A stretch of DNA of 64,000 bases, from the NCBI RefSeq assembly GCF_000513955.1, contig NZ_AZUZ01000001.1, positions 110,588 through 174,587 of the forward strand. The letters are read 5' to 3'. Positions 20,025-32,052 of this stretch are shown here, in pieces (the first letter of the stretch is position 1; the number at the start of each line of letters is the position of its first letter). The position numbers and the translations under genes are program-made. This stretch comes from Pseudoxanthomonas suwonensis J47. Lineage in GTDB: Bacteria; Pseudomonadota; Gammaproteobacteria; Xanthomonadales; Xanthomonadaceae. Under the pieces are notes generated by a model, which was not told the DNA's origin, did not search any database, and worked only from the letters and a program-made list of their open reading frames with translations.

Positions 20025-20421
20025 AGCAGCAACCCTGGAACATGTGCGGCTGGACGTGTGGCTGTGGGCCGCGCGTTTCTTCCGCACGCGCAGCCTGGCC
20101 AAGCAGGCGGTGGAAACCGGCAAGGTGGACGTCGCCGGCCAGCGCGCCAAGCCCTCGCGTTCGCTGCGCGTGGGCGAATCGCTGCAGGTCACCCGCGGCG
20201 AGGAGCGCTTCGACATCGTGGTGCGCGGCCTGAGCGAGACCCGCGGCCCCGCGCCGGTGGCGCAGGCGCTGTACGAGGAAACCGCCGGATCGAAGACCCG
20301 TCGCGAGGAGCAGCGCCTGCAGCGCGCCGCCATGCGCGACGGCTACCGCCCCCCCGAGCACAAACCCGACAAGCGCGCCCGCCGCCTGATCCAGGCGCTG
20401 GGCGACATCGACGCGACGTAG
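20017..20421 (+). CDS. hslR: Hsp15, S4-domain RNA-binding heat-shock protein
   Basis: 134 residues with an N-terminal S4 domain: 'VRLDVWLWAARFFRTRSLAKQAVETGKVDVAGQRAKPSRSLRVGESLQVT' (about 9-58). The Lys/Arg-rich C-terminal tail ends with 'KPDKRARRLIQAL'. In E. coli Hsp15 binds free 50S subunits carrying a nascent chain and helps recycle them. The GTG start at 20017 overlaps the end of the preceding lipoprotein gene by 8 bp. Length matches the family. Confidence 0.93.
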   Translation: MTEAATLEHVRLDVWLWAARFFRTRSLAKQAVETGKVDVAGQRAKPSRSLRVGESLQVTRGEERFDIVVRGLSETRGPAPVAQALYEETAGSKTRREEQRLQRAAMRDGYRPPEHKPDKRARRLIQALGDIDAT

Positions 20422-20605
20422 CGCTGGGGCATTGCGGTGGTCGGCGGGGGCGGGCCCCGCTCTACAAGGAAGAGCAGCGTCGCCTTGTAGAGCCGGACCT
20501 GGCCGGCTCCCACGCCTGTTGTGCCGGCGCCGTGGAAGAGCAGCGCGGCGGGCCCTCGCTACCGCGTGGAGGCAGGCAGACGCCCGCCCCACGCATTGGC
20601 CGCGC

Positions 20606-21214
20606 TCAGCGCCGGCCGCCGAACAGGCCCATGCCGATGTTGAGCAGGTCGCTGGCGTCGACGTCGCCGTCGCCATCGCGGTCCAGCAGCGATTCCAGCG
20701 CGCCGCCGCCGGCCTGCTGGCGCACCTGCGCGCGTTCCTGGCCGAGCAGCTGGCCGAGGCCGCCGGCATCCAGCCCCTGCGCGCGGCTGCGGTTGGCCAG
20801 GAACGACAGCACGATCGGCGCCAGCACCGCGAGCAGCTTCATCGCCTGGCTGCTGCCCAGGCCGGTGGCCTGGCCCAGGCCCTGCGCCGCGCGCGGCTGC
20901 GCGCCGCCGAGGACATGGCCGAGAATCGCCGCGCCGTCGGTCTGGCGGCTGTTGCCGCCACCGAGCACCGCGCCCAGCAGGCTGCCGATATCCGGGCCGC
21001 CGGCATGGTCGCGCTGCAGCGCGCCGAACAGCGCCTCGGCGCCCTGTGGCTGCGCGCTGTTGCGGCCCAGCGCGCCGAGCAGCAGCGGCAACGCGGTGGC
21101 CACGGCATTGCTGGCCTGCGCCGGATCGGTGCCGAGCTGGCGAGCGATCTGCTGGATGGGCGCGCCCTGCAACTGCGCGAACAGTTCCTGGGTGAGCAGG
21201 GGCTGCGTGTTCAT
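20606..21214 (-). CDS. DUF937 protein with C-terminal EF-hand loop
   Basis: 202 residues. The N-terminal and middle parts (about 1-150) match the DUF937/YidB-like family, with 'LLTQELFAQLQGAPIQQIARQLGTD' and Gly/Leu-rich repeats such as 'LLGAVLGGG'. Near the C-terminus 'DRDGDGDVDASD' is a canonical 12-residue calcium loop (Asp at 1, 3, 5, 9 and 12), followed by 'LLNIGMGLFGGRR'. No signal peptide is evident. GGAG lies 5 bp before the ATG at 21214. Function is unknown. A possible Ca2+ response is inference from the loop only. Confidence 0.8.
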   Translation of the reverse strand: MNTQPLLTQELFAQLQGAPIQQIARQLGTDPAQASNAVATALPLLLGALGRNSAQPQGAEALFGALQRDHAGGPDIGSLLGAVLGGGNSRQTDGAAILGHVLGGAQPRAAQGLGQATGLGSSQAMKLLAVLAPIVLSFLANRSRAQGLDAGGLGQLLGQERAQVRQQAGGGALESLLDRDGDGDVDASDLLNIGMGLFGGRR

Positions 21215-21588
21215 GGCGGTCTCCTTTCCCGGCGGACGGGAAGGCCACCATACGCCTGTCTGCGGGCACCGGCGGAACCGGGGGCTGTCGCTGGCGGGAA
21301 GAGCGGGTCGGCTCCGCAGCGGCGCCGGGCGCAGGTCAATCCCTGGGGGAAATGCCCCCCTCGAAGTGCGCGGCGCGTCGGCGCAGCGCACCGCATGGAA
21401 GCGCGCAGCACGGCAGCGAACACGGCGCCGCTCGGGACGCGCGACCAGGCAATGGCTGCCGCAGTTGCCGTTCGCATCGGCCGCGCGTGCGGTCATGCAC
21501 GCTTCCAGAGCGGCTGAGCAACACCGCAAAAAACAAACGGCCCGGCGCTGGGCGCCGGGCCGTCGTGGTGCAGCAGGTATCGCGTCGA
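21215..21588. other. 374-bp intergenic region with the katG terminator
   Basis: Apart from the katG terminator at its right end, I see no supported gene or regulatory site. Open frames through it on both strands lack family resemblance. Confidence 0.6.
21528..21563 (-). terminator. Intrinsic terminator of katG
   Basis: On the minus strand, stem ACGGCCCGGCGC - CCA - GCGCCGGGCCGT (12-bp arms) followed by TTTGTTTTTT. It lies about 25 bp beyond the katG stop. Confidence 0.9.
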
Positions 21589-24209
<2,621 letters not shown>

Positions 24210-25283
24210 TCACTCCGGGCGCGGCGTGGTCGCCGTGCTTGGCGGCAGCACCGGATTGCCGACCACCGGCTGCCGCCCGGTCAGCGTGTGCAGGAAGCGG
24301 GTGATGGCTTCGACCTCGCCGGCGTCGAGTTCATGGCCCAGCTGGCTGCTGCCCATGATCGCCACGGCCTGGCCGAGGTCCCATACCTGGCCACTGTGGA
24401 AGTACGGCGCGGTGAGCGCGACGTTGCGCAGCGGCGCGGCGCGGAACACGTATTCGTCGCTGGCGGTCTGGGTCACCGCGAAGCGGCCCTTGTCGCCTGA
24501 GGGCAGCACCTGCGCGCCGGGTTTCTCGACCACTCCGAACGGGAAGTAGGCCTGGCCGCCGATGTTCGGCCCGTTGTGGCAGCCGCTGCAGCCCTTGTCG
24601 ACGAACAGCGACAGGCCGCGCAGCTCGATGGCGTCGAGGCTGTCCTTGCCGGCGAGGAACTGGTCGAAGCGCGAGTCCGGCGTGACCAGGGTGGTCTCGA
24701 ACGCTTCCAGCGCACGCGCCATGTTCTCGAAGTTGACCGGGTCGCGTTCGCCGGGGAAGGCCCTGGCGAACGCGTCGACGTAGCCGGGAATGCTGAGCAG
24801 CGTCGCTTCCACGCGATCGGGCGTGTTGTTCATCTCGACGCTGGCCTGCACCGGGCCCTTGGCCTGTTCCTTGAGGTCGGCGGCGCGGCCGTCCCAGAAC
24901 TGGGCGACGTTGAGCACAGCGTTGAGCACGGTCGGCGAGTTGCGCGGCCCCTTCTGCCAGCCATGGCCGATCGAGGTGGGCACGTTGTCGGCGCCGCCGG
25001 TGGCGACGTTGTGGCAGGTGTTGCAGCTGATCACGTGGCTGCGCGACAGGCGCGGCTCGAACCACAGCGACTTGCCCAGCTCCACCTGCGCGGCGGTGAC
25101 CGGCTGGCCGCGCACGCTGTGGATCTTCCGGGGGATCTGGCCGAACAGCGCGTTGGCGGTCTCGCGCAGCGCCGCCGCGTCGGGCGCGGGCGAGGTGGAC
25201 GCGGCCGGCGCCGGCGCGGCGGCGTGCAGGCTGGCGCAGGCCAGGACGAGGGCGGTGGCGAGGATGGTGGCGCGATGGCGCAT
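24210..25283 (-). CDS. Di-haem cytochrome c peroxidase (CcpA/MauG family)
   Basis: 357-residue periplasmic enzyme that reduces H2O2 to water with electrons from small cytochromes c. A signal peptide ('ATILATALVLACASLHAAA') precedes two c-type haem motifs: 'CNTCH' in the N-terminal high-spin domain and 'CSGCH' in the C-terminal domain. Typical elements include 'GKSLWFEPRLSRSHVISC', 'WDGRAADLKEQAKGPVQ' and 'TAPYFHSG'. The start at 25283 was chosen because it begins the signal peptide and has a GGAG upstream. Divergent from the WYL regulator. Together with katG it suggests a local peroxide-defence group. Confidence 0.93.
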   Translation of the reverse strand: MRHRATILATALVLACASLHAAAPAPAASTSPAPDAAALRETANALFGQIPRKIHSVRGQPVTAAQVELGKSLWFEPRLSRSHVISCNTCHNVATGGADNVPTSIGHGWQKGPRNSPTVLNAVLNVAQFWDGRAADLKEQAKGPVQASVEMNNTPDRVEATLLSIPGYVDAFARAFPGERDPVNFENMARALEAFETTLVTPDSRFDQFLAGKDSLDAIELRGLSLFVDKGCSGCHNGPNIGGQAYFPFGVVEKPGAQVLPSGDKGRFAVTQTASDEYVFRAAPLRNVALTAPYFHSGQVWDLGQAVAIMGSSQLGHELDAGEVEAITRFLHTLTGRQPVVGNPVLPPSTATTPRPE

Positions 25284-25408
25284 CGCAGGGGTCTCCGGTG
25301 GGGCTTCACCGTTGTTATCCGCCCGGGCGCCCGCAGCGGCATTGACTGCGATCAAACCCGCGTCCGCCGCTATGCTTGGGCTCCCGTCGTGCAAGGCCCA
25401 TCGAACCG

Positions 25409-26110
25409 GTGACGACCCGCGCCACGCGCCTGCTGCGGATGCTCGACGAACTGCGCCAGCGGCGCGGTCCGGTGCGTGGTGCCCAGCTGGCCGCGCGCCT
25501 GGGCGTGAGCCTGCGTACGGTCTACCGCGACATCGACGCGCTGCGCGCGCAGGGCGCGGAGATCGACGGCGATGCCGGCGTCGGTTACCGGATGCGCCCG
25601 GGCTTCGTGATGCCGCCGATGATGTTCCCGGACGAGGAACTGGAAGCGCTGGTGCTGGGCGCGCGCTGGGTGGCCTCGCATGCCGATCCGGAACTGGCCG
25701 CCGCCGCCAACCGCGCGCTGGACCGGATCACCGGCGTGCTGCCGGAACGCCTGCGCCTGCAGGTGGAAACCAGCGGCCTGTTCGCGCCGCACTGGCGCCC
25801 GCGCGACCCGGAGCCGTGGCTGCCGGCGCTGCGCCAGGCGATCCGCGACGGCCACGCGGTGCGCATGCGTTACCGCGATGCCGAAGGCCGCGACAGCGAG
25901 CGGGTGGTGTGGCCGTTCGCGATGGCCTTCCTCGACGACATGCGCCTGCTCGCCGCCTGGTGCGAAACGCGCGCCGATTTCCGCCACTTCCGCGCCGACC
26001 GCGTGCTGGAGCTCGAGAGCACCGGCCGCCCGTATCCCGAACAGCGCCACCAGCTGCTGCGCCGTTGGGAACAGCAGTGCCTCGGCCGCCGCGCAAGCCG
26101 CGAGCAATGA
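25409..26110 (+). CDS. YafY-type helix-turn-helix regulator with WYL domain
   Basis: 233 residues. The N-terminal DeoR-like HTH is 'RATRLLRMLDELRQRRGPVRGAQLAARLGVSLRTVYRDIDALRAQGAEI' (about 4-53). Next comes 'GYRMRPGFVMPPMMF', then a WYL domain in which the characteristic residues are replaced by 'WPFAMAFLDDMRLLAAWCETRADFRHFRADRV'. The GTG at 25409 was preferred to a TTG at 25376 because it begins the domain. Such regulators usually control adjacent detoxification genes. The candidate operator lies between this gene and the GST gene. Confidence 0.88.
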   Translation: MTTRATRLLRMLDELRQRRGPVRGAQLAARLGVSLRTVYRDIDALRAQGAEIDGDAGVGYRMRPGFVMPPMMFPDEELEALVLGARWVASHADPELAAAANRALDRITGVLPERLRLQVETSGLFAPHWRPRDPEPWLPALRQAIRDGHAVRMRYRDAEGRDSERVVWPFAMAFLDDMRLLAAWCETRADFRHFRADRVLELESTGRPYPEQRHQLLRRWEQQCLGRRASREQ

Positions 26111-26118
26111 TCCGGTTA

Positions 26119-26153
26119 CCCCTCTCCCCCGGAAGAGGGGCAGGGGGAGAGGG
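26119..26153. repeat. CCCTCTCCC-type intergenic repeat
   Basis: A CCCCTCTCCC/GAAGAGGGGCAGGGGGAGAGGG hairpin-forming block 8 bp after the WYL gene; same family as the block at 9120. Confidence 0.7.
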
Positions 26154-26298
26154 CCGGGCGCCCGGCACCCCTGAAGCATCGACGGGCGTCCGCCCACTGG
26201 ACCTTCTTTCGCGGTTGCCAAACGGTTTGTCCGATACCGTCGGCCACCGACCCTCACCGCAACCCCTATCCGATGGGTGAGGCGAGCGTGCAACGCTA

Positions 26299-26315
26299 CT
26301 GACACTTGCTGTCAG
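26299..26315. promoter_or_regulatory. Candidate WYL-regulator operator upstream of GST-GFA
   Basis: CTGACA - CTTGC - TGTCAG, a perfect inverted repeat 48 bp upstream of the GST start and downstream of the WYL regulator gene. Its size and position fit an operator for the neighbouring YafY-type protein, by inference. Confidence 0.5.
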
Positions 26316-26362
26316 CAGCCCCGCCGCAGACTTCCGGTTCCTTCCAGTGACGGAGACGACCG

Positions 26363-27004
26363 ATGGGCAAGACGCTGACCTTCTACACCAACCCGCAGTC
26401 GCGGGCGCGCATCACCCGCTGGATGCTGGAGGAGACCGGCCTGCCGTACGAGGAGGTCGTGCTCGACTTCGGCACGACGATGAAGTCGCCGGAGTACCTG
26501 GCGGTCAACCCGATGGGCAAGGTCCCGGCGATCCGCCACGGCGACCTCGTCGTCACCGAGAACGCGGCGATCTGCGCCTACCTGGCCGACCTGGTGCCGG
26601 AAAAGGGCCTCGCGCCGCCGGCCGGTTCGCCGGAGCGCGGCGCGTACTACCGCTGGCTGTTCTTCCTCGCCGGCCCGGTGGAATCGCTGCTCACCGCGAA
26701 GGAGACCGGCGCGCTGGCCGACCCGCTGGCCGCCGGCTACGGCAGCGAAGCCGACGTGCTGCGCGTGCTGGAGCAGGCAGTGTCCGGTCGCCAGCATCTG
26801 GTCGGCGACCGCTTCACCACCGCCGACCTGCTGATGGCCGCCTTCCTCGGCTACTACATGATGGTCGGCATGCTGGAGAAGAAGCAGGCGTTCACCGCGT
26901 TCGCCCAGCTGCATGCGGCGCGCCCGGCGGCGAGGGCCGCCGAGGCGCGCGACAACGAGCTGGCCGCCGCCCATCCGTTCCCGCTCGAGGCCCAGGAGGC
27001 CTGA
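26363..27004 (+). CDS. Glutathione S-transferase family protein
   Basis: 213 residues. The N-terminal thioredoxin-fold GSH domain begins 'LTFYTNPQSRARITRWMLEETGLPYEEV' and contains the cis-Pro/Glu-Asn signature 'MGKVPAIRHGDLVVTENAAICAYLADL' (about 50-77). The all-helical C-terminal domain has 'LVGDRFTTADLLMAAFLGYY', the N-capping box region. It probably conjugates or reduces electrophiles; the substrate is unknown. It is 3 bp upstream of the GFA-family gene, so the two form an operon. Gene density and the operator upstream suggest joint control by the WYL protein. Confidence 0.92.
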   Translation: MGKTLTFYTNPQSRARITRWMLEETGLPYEEVVLDFGTTMKSPEYLAVNPMGKVPAIRHGDLVVTENAAICAYLADLVPEKGLAPPAGSPERGAYYRWLFFLAGPVESLLTAKETGALADPLAAGYGSEADVLRVLEQAVSGRQHLVGDRFTTADLLMAAFLGYYMMVGMLEKKQAFTAFAQLHAARPAARAAEARDNELAAAHPFPLEAQEA

Positions 27005-27007
27005 ACC

Positions 27008-27412
27008 ATGGACAGGACCTGCCACGGCAGCTGCCACTGCGGCGCGGTGCGTTACCGGGCCACGCTGGACTTGGCCGCCGGCACCGGCAAGTGCAACTGC
27101 ACCTACTGCAGCAAGATCCGCAACTGGAGCGCGACACCGAAGGATTTCGAGCTGCTGCAGGGCGAGGAGCTGCTGGGCGATTACGCCAAGGACTGGGGCG
27201 AGGGCAACATCCACCACCGCTTCTGCAGCCGCTGCGGCGTGACGGTCTACGGGCATGGCTACATCCCGCAGGCCGGCGGCGCCTTCATCTCGGTGCAGGT
27301 GAACACCCTGGACGATGCCAGCATCGACGAGCTCGTTTCCGGGCCCGTGCACTACGCCGACGGACTGCACGACAACTGGATGGAGCAGGCGCCCGACACC
27401 CGCGCGATGTAG
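27008..27412 (+). CDS. GFA (glutathione-dependent formaldehyde-activating) family protein
   Basis: 134 residues. Zinc-binding cysteines are visible in 'CHGSCHCGAVRY', 'CNCTYCSKIRNW' and 'CSRCGVTVYGHGY', the three-cluster pattern of the CENP-V/GFA fold. Members can bind glutathione adducts. Whether this one acts on S-hydroxymethylglutathione is not shown. Translation is probably coupled to the GST gene 3 bp upstream, consistent with a thiol-dependent detoxification pair. Confidence 0.92.
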   Translation: MDRTCHGSCHCGAVRYRATLDLAAGTGKCNCTYCSKIRNWSATPKDFELLQGEELLGDYAKDWGEGNIHHRFCSRCGVTVYGHGYIPQAGGAFISVQVNTLDDASIDELVSGPVHYADGLHDNWMEQAPDTRAM

Positions 27413-27421
27413 GCCTCATAG

Positions 27422-27690
27422 CCCCTCTCCCGGTGGGTGAGGGGTTGGGGAGAGGGTCGGTAGTCTTGCGAAGGTCGTCGGCCGACGAACCCTCTCCCCC
27501 ATCCCCTCTCCCGTGGGGAGAGGGGGGGATCTGTAGCCCGGATAAGCGAAGCGCATCCGGGGAGCTTTCCAGGCATGTCAGACGTGCCGGGACCAGACGC
27601 GGCAGGCATCCCGGATGCGGCCTTCGGCCTTGTCCGGGCCACAACGCGGGCATGCGCGATCGATAGCCCCTCTCCTGAAGTGAAGGGGAG
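27422..27690. repeat. Cluster of intergenic repeats between GFA gene and mutS
   Basis: Three CCCTCTCCC-type blocks (27422-27457, 27490-27529, 27667-27690) surround a pair of REP elements (separate entry). The 285-bp gap between two convergent genes is almost entirely repeat sequence and holds no gene. Confidence 0.75.
27533..27640. repeat. Inverted pair of REP elements (BIME-like)
   Basis: The left element begins GTAG followed by the hairpin CCCGGAT-N11-ATCCGGG (27537-27561). The right element, on the opposite strand, reads GTGG, then CCCGGACAAGGCCGAAGGCC and GCATCCGGG. This head tetranucleotide plus imperfect palindrome in two opposed copies is the layout of REP/BIME units mobilised by RAYT transposases. 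No RAYT gene is in the window. Confidence 0.7.
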
Positions 27691-27697
27691 CAGCGGC

Positions 27698-30295
27698 TTA
27701 CAGCAGCGACTTCAGCCGGTACAGCGCTTCCAGCGCCTGCTTCGGCGTCAGCTCGTCCGGATCCAGCGCGGCCAGCGCTTCCTGCGCGGCTGAGGGCGCG
27801 GCGGCGAACAGGCCGAACTGCTGCGGTGCGTCCAGCGCCTGTGGAGCCACCTCGGCGGCGTGCGTCTCGCGGCCGCGCTGCTCCAGCTCGGCCAGACGGC
27901 GGCGCGCCTGCTGCAGCGTCGCCTTCGGCAGGCCGGCCAGCGCCGCCACCTGCAGGCCGAAGCTGCGGTCGGCCGCGCCCTCGCGCACGGCGTGCATGAA
28001 CACCAGCGAATCCCCGTGCTCGACCGCGTCCAGGTGCACGTTGGCGATGCCGCTCTCCGGCGTGGCCAGCGCGGTCAGTTCGAAGTAGTGGGTGGCGAAC
28101 AGGGTCCAGCAGCGGTTGACCGTGGCCAGGTGGCGCGCGACCGCGTCGGCCAGGGCCAGGCCGTCGTAGGTCGAGGTGCCGCGGCCGATCTCGTCCATCA
28201 GCACCAGCGACTGCTCGGTGGCGTGGTGCAGGATGTAGGCGGTCTCGGCCATCTCCACCATGAAGGTGGACTGGCCGCGCGCCAGGTCGTCGCCGGCGCC
28301 GATGCGGGTGAGGATGCGGTCGATCGGGCCGATCACCGCGCGGCTGGCCGGCACGAAGCTGCCGATGTGCGCCAGCAGCACGATCAGCGCGTTCTGGCGC
28401 ATGTAGGTGCTCTTGCCGCCCATGTTCGGGCCGGTGATCACCAGCATCCGCCGCGCCTGGCCGTCGCGATCGCCGTACAGCTCCAGGTCGTTGGGCTCGA
28501 ACGGCTCCTCGCGCACCGCCTCGACCACCGGATGGCGGCCGCGCTCGATGCACAGGCAGGGCGCTTCGGTCAGCTCCGGGCGCGACCAGTCCAGCGCCTG
28601 CGCGCGCTCGGCGAAACAGGCCAGCACGTCCAGCTCGCTGAGCGCGGCGGCGCAGCGCTTGAGCGGCTCCAGCACGGTGTTGAGCGAATCCAGCAGCGCG
28701 TCGTACAGGAACTTCTCGCGCGCCAGCGCACGCTCGCGCGCCGACAGCACCTTGTCCTCGAACGCCTTCAGTTCCTCGGTGATGTAGCGCTCGGCGCCGG
28801 TCAGGGTCTGGCGCCGGGTGTAGTGCACCGGCGCCTTGTCGGACTGGCCCTTGCTGATCTCGATGTAGTAGCCGTGGACGCGGTTGTAGCCGACCTTCAG
28901 GGTCGCGATACCGGTGGCCGCGCGCTCGCGCGCCTCAAGGTCGACGAGGAACTGGTCGGCGTTGGTCGACAGGCGACGCAGCTCGTCCAGCTCGGCGTCG
29001 TAGCCTTCGGCGATCACCCCGCCGTCGGCCAGCTTCAGCGGGGGCTGCGGGGCGATGGACGAGGCCAGCAGGTGGGCGACCTCGTCGTGCTGGCCCAGCT
29101 CGGCGGACAGCGCCTGCAGTCGCGGCGAATCCAGCGGCGCCAGCGCCTGGCGGATGCCCGGCAGCAGGGCGAGCGCGTCGCGCAGCGTCGACAGGTCGCG
29201 CGGCCGCGCCGAACGCAGCGCGACGCGGGTGAGGATGCGTTCGACGTCGCCCAGCCCGCGGAAGCCGTCGCGCAGGTCCTCGTCGGCGCGCTGCCCGACC
29301 AGCGTGGCCACCGCATGGTGGCGGCCGCCGAGCACGCCGCGGTCGCGCAGCGGGCGGTGCAGCCAGCGGCGCAACAGGCGCCCGCCCATCGGGGTGATGG
29401 TCGAATCCAGCACGCCCAGCAGGGTGTGGCGGGTCTGGCCGTCGACGCGGGTGTCCAGTTCCAGGTGGCGGCGGGTCGCGGCGTTCATCGCGATCGCCTC
29501 GCCGGAGGTTTCCAGCGCGATCGAGGTCAGGTGCGGCAGCTGCTGCTTCTGCGTCTCCTCGACATAGCCCAGCAGCGCGCCGGCGGCAGCGATGGCGAGC
29601 GGACGGTCGTCGATGCCGAAACCGGTGAGGTCATGCAGGCCGAAGAAGCGCAGCAGCTGGCGGCGGCCGCTGTCCGGATCGAACAGCCACGGCGGCCGGC
29701 GGCGCAGTGCTCCGGCGGACAGCTGCGGCCAGCCTTCCTCGTCCGGCACCAGCAGTTCGGCCGGTTCCAGGCGCGCCAGTTCGGCTTCCAGCTGGTCGGT
29801 GTTCTCCACCTCGTTGACCAGGAAACGGCCGGCGGAGAGATCCGCCCAGGCCAGGCCATAGCCGTTGCGACCACGCGCCACCGCCATCAGCAGGGTGTCG
29901 CGGCGCTCGTCCAGCAGCGCCTCGTCGGTGACCGTGCCCGGGGTGACGATGCGCACCACCTTGCGTTCGACCAGGCCCTTGCTCGTGGCCGGATCGCCGA
30001 TCTGCTCGCAGATCGCCACCGATTCGCCCAGCGCCACCAGCCGCGCCAGGTAGCCCTCGTAGGCGTGCACCGGCACGCCGGCCATCGGGATCGGCGCGCC
30101 GCCGGAGCTGCCGCGCTGGGTCAGGGTGATGTCGAGCAGCCGCGCGGCCTTGCGCGCATCGTCGTAGAACAGCTCGTAGAAGTCGCCCATCCGGAAGAAC
30201 AGCAGCAGGTCCGGGTACTCCGCCTTGGCGGCGAAGAACTGCTTCATCAGCGGGGTGTGCTCGGGCGCTGCGGGCTTGTCTGCGGTCTTGGACAT
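27698..30295 (-). CDS. mutS: DNA mismatch repair protein MutS
   Basis: 865 residues. The mismatch-binding Phe-x-Glu is in '[11 protein letters not shown]' (Phe39, Glu41). Connector, lever and clamp domains follow. The C-terminal ATPase has the Walker A '[13 protein letters not shown]' and '[16 protein letters not shown]'. A short C-terminal oligomerisation region ends '[17 protein letters not shown]'. It recognises mispairs and recruits MutL. The ATG at 30295 gives the typical N-terminus with '[17 protein letters not shown]'; a longer upstream frame belongs to the diguanylate cyclase in another frame. Confidence 0.98.
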   Translation of the reverse strand: MSKTADKPAAPEHTPLMKQFFAAKAEYPDLLLFFRMGDFYELFYDDARKAARLLDITLTQRGSSGGAPIPMAGVPVHAYEGYLARLVALGESVAICEQIGDPATSKGLVERKVVRIVTPGTVTDEALLDERRDTLLMAVARGRNGYGLAWADLSAGRFLVNEVENTDQLEAELARLEPAELLVPDEEGWPQLSAGALRRRPPWLFDPDSGRRQLLRFFGLHDLTGFGIDDRPLAIAAAGALLGYVEETQKQQLPHLTSIALETSGEAIAMNAATRRHLELDTRVDGQTRHTLLGVLDSTITPMGGRLLRRWLHRPLRDRGVLGGRHHAVATLVGQRADEDLRDGFRGLGDVERILTRVALRSARPRDLSTLRDALALLPGIRQALAPLDSPRLQALSAELGQHDEVAHLLASSIAPQPPLKLADGGVIAEGYDAELDELRRLSTNADQFLVDLEARERAATGIATLKVGYNRVHGYYIEISKGQSDKAPVHYTRRQTLTGAERYITEELKAFEDKVLSARERALAREKFLYDALLDSLNTVLEPLKRCAAALSELDVLACFAERAQALDWSRPELTEAPCLCIERGRHPVVEAVREEPFEPNDLELYGDRDGQARRMLVITGPNMGGKSTYMRQNALIVLLAHIGSFVPASRAVIGPIDRILTRIGAGDDLARGQSTFMVEMAETAYILHHATEQSLVLMDEIGRGTSTYDGLALADAVARHLATVNRCWTLFATHYFELTALATPESGIANVHLDAVEHGDSLVFMHAVREGAADRSFGLQVAALAGLPKATLQQARRRLAELEQRGRETHAAEVAPQALDAPQQFGLFAAAPSAAQEALAALDPDELTPKQALEALYRLKSLL

Positions 30296-30345
30296 CGGCT
30301 CGGGGGCGTTGCGGGGCCGCCGATTGTACCGGCCCCGCGCCCGGC

Positions 30346-31800
30346 TCAGCCCCGCTGGGCGCGGTGGCCGGGCGGGTCGGGCAGCGGGCCGTCGGCCACC
30401 ACCACGCGGTCGCGGCCGCCGCGCTTGGCCTGGTACATGGCGGCGTCGGCGCGGGCGAGCACGCGCTCGTAGTCCGGATGGCCGTCCTGCACCGCGACGC
30501 CGATGCTGGCGGTCAGCTGCAGGCGGTCGCCGCCGGGCAGTGCCAGCGGCGCGTCGGCGATCGCACGGCGCAGGGCGTGGGCGATGGCCACTGCCTCGGT
30601 CTGGCTGACCGAGCCCAGCACCACCACGAACTCCTCGCCGCCATAGCGGAACAGGTAGTCGCTGCCGCGGGTGTTCTCGACCAGGATCGAGGCCACGTGC
30701 TGGAGGGCGCGGTCGCCGGCCTCGTGGCCGTGGTTGTCGTTGATCGACTTGAAGTGGTCCAGGTCCAGCATCAGCACCGCGAACTGGCGGCCGGTATTGG
30801 CCTGCAGCGCGACCTCGCGGCGCAGGATGGTCGGCAGGAAGCGGCGGTTGAGCAGGCGGGTGAGGGCGTCGCGACCGGATTCCAGGTCGCCGATGCCTTC
30901 GAACAGGATCGCGACCAGGTTGCGGATCTCGCCGGTCCAGCCGCGGATGTCCTCGAGCAGGGCGCGGCGTGCGCCGGCATCGGCGGCCGCGGGCAGGCGT
31001 TCGCGCAGCGCGGAGTCGATGCGCTCGGCCAGCTCGCCGACCTGGCGGGTCTCGGTGGTCTCGCCGAAGCTGGCCAGGCCCTTGTGCAGGAACCACAGGC
31101 CGAACTCCGAACGGGACACCAGCAGGTTTTCCACCGGGCCGGGCTGTTCGGCGGTCAGCGCGTAGAGCAGGGCGTTCTCCCAGGCCAGCAGCAGCGCGCG
31201 CTGGCGCTCGCGTTCGGTGCCCACGTTCTGGATCAGCGAGAACAGCCGGAACGAGCCGTCCAGCTCGCCGGCGGCTTCGCGCGAGCGGGCGTAGGAGCGG
31301 GTCATCGCTTCCAGCGCCAGGTCGAACAGCCCGCCCGCGTGCACGCAGGCTTCAAGCGCCAGGGCGTCGTCGCCGGCGCGCTGGCGGATCGCCGCGTAGA
31401 GCACCTCCTTGAGCAGGCGCATGCCCCGGCCCACCAGGTCCACCGGGATGCCGATGCGGGCGTGCACGTGGCCGATGTGCTCGTGCAGCCGTTGCAGGTC
31501 GGCCGTGTCGTCGACGCCGGCGCGCACCAGCTGCCGCGCCCAACGCTGCAGCGACGGCTTGAGCCGTTCCTGGACCTGGCCGGGATCGAGGAAGCGGGCG
31601 GCACGGGGATCGGCCAGCAAGCCGTCGTAGAAGTGCCCGGCCAGGGCCGGGCCGTGGGCGTCCACCAGTTCCTGGAGCATCGCCGCCAGTGGCGCCGGCA
31701 CGCCGGCGACCCGGCGCTTCCAATCCTCGATCAGGCGGGGGTCGGGTGGAGTCTGCCCGGGGGATTGCGCCGCTGGCGCCAGGGTGGCGGTACTGTCCAT
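30346..31800 (-). CDS. Globin-coupled sensor diguanylate cyclase
   Basis: 484 residues. The N-terminal sensor globin (about 25-175) has the likely haem-ligating region '[22 protein letters not shown]', as in DosC/BpeGReg. A middle helical linker follows, then a C-terminal GGDEF domain (about 315-475) with the active motif 'RYGGEEF' and '[19 protein letters not shown]'. An RxxD inhibitory site ('RGSD') lies five residues before GGEEF, so product feedback is expected. It should make c-di-GMP in response to O2. The ATG at 31800 is close to a GATAAT (31813-31808), so the mRNA may be leaderless. It ends 50 bp before mutS on the same strand. Confidence 0.92.
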   Translation of the reverse strand: MDSTATLAPAAQSPGQTPPDPRLIEDWKRRVAGVPAPLAAMLQELVDAHGPALAGHFYDGLLADPRAARFLDPGQVQERLKPSLQRWARQLVRAGVDDTADLQRLHEHIGHVHARIGIPVDLVGRGMRLLKEVLYAAIRQRAGDDALALEACVHAGGLFDLALEAMTRSYARSREAAGELDGSFRLFSLIQNVGTERERQRALLLAWENALLYALTAEQPGPVENLLVSRSEFGLWFLHKGLASFGETTETRQVGELAERIDSALRERLPAAADAGARRALLEDIRGWTGEIRNLVAILFEGIGDLESGRDALTRLLNRRFLPTILRREVALQANTGRQFAVLMLDLDHFKSINDNHGHEAGDRALQHVASILVENTRGSDYLFRYGGEEFVVVLGSVSQTEAVAIAHALRRAIADAPLALPGGDRLQLTASIGVAVQDGHPDYERVLARADAAMYQAKRGGRDRVVVADGPLPDPPGHRAQRG

Positions 31801-32052
31801 GCCCAATTATCGCCCGCCGGCCGGGGCCCGTGTGCTGAACGGCGGCATGGTCTGACAGCGGGGGCGCATCTTGCGCCGGCTTGCGCCGCCCACGGGTTCG
31901 CGGCAGGTAGCCGGCCGCGGCCGCCGGCCACATGGGAGGCAACCGGAGAGCCTGGCCTGCCCGGTATACGGCCCGGTGGTCATGCCTGGTGCAAGGGAAA
32001 AATGATGTGCCCTGGCCTGTGCGGGCACGGACCGGCCTGCGTCGAGCTGCCC

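Noticed and set aside
25342-25376. TTGACT ... TATGCT promoter for the WYL regulator
   Set aside because: The spacer is 23 bp, too long for a sigma-70 promoter, so no promoter was annotated.
27422-27690. Repeat cluster considered as a CRISPR array
   Set aside because: The blocks vary in length and orientation and are palindromic, with no constant repeat/spacer periodicity and no cas genes.
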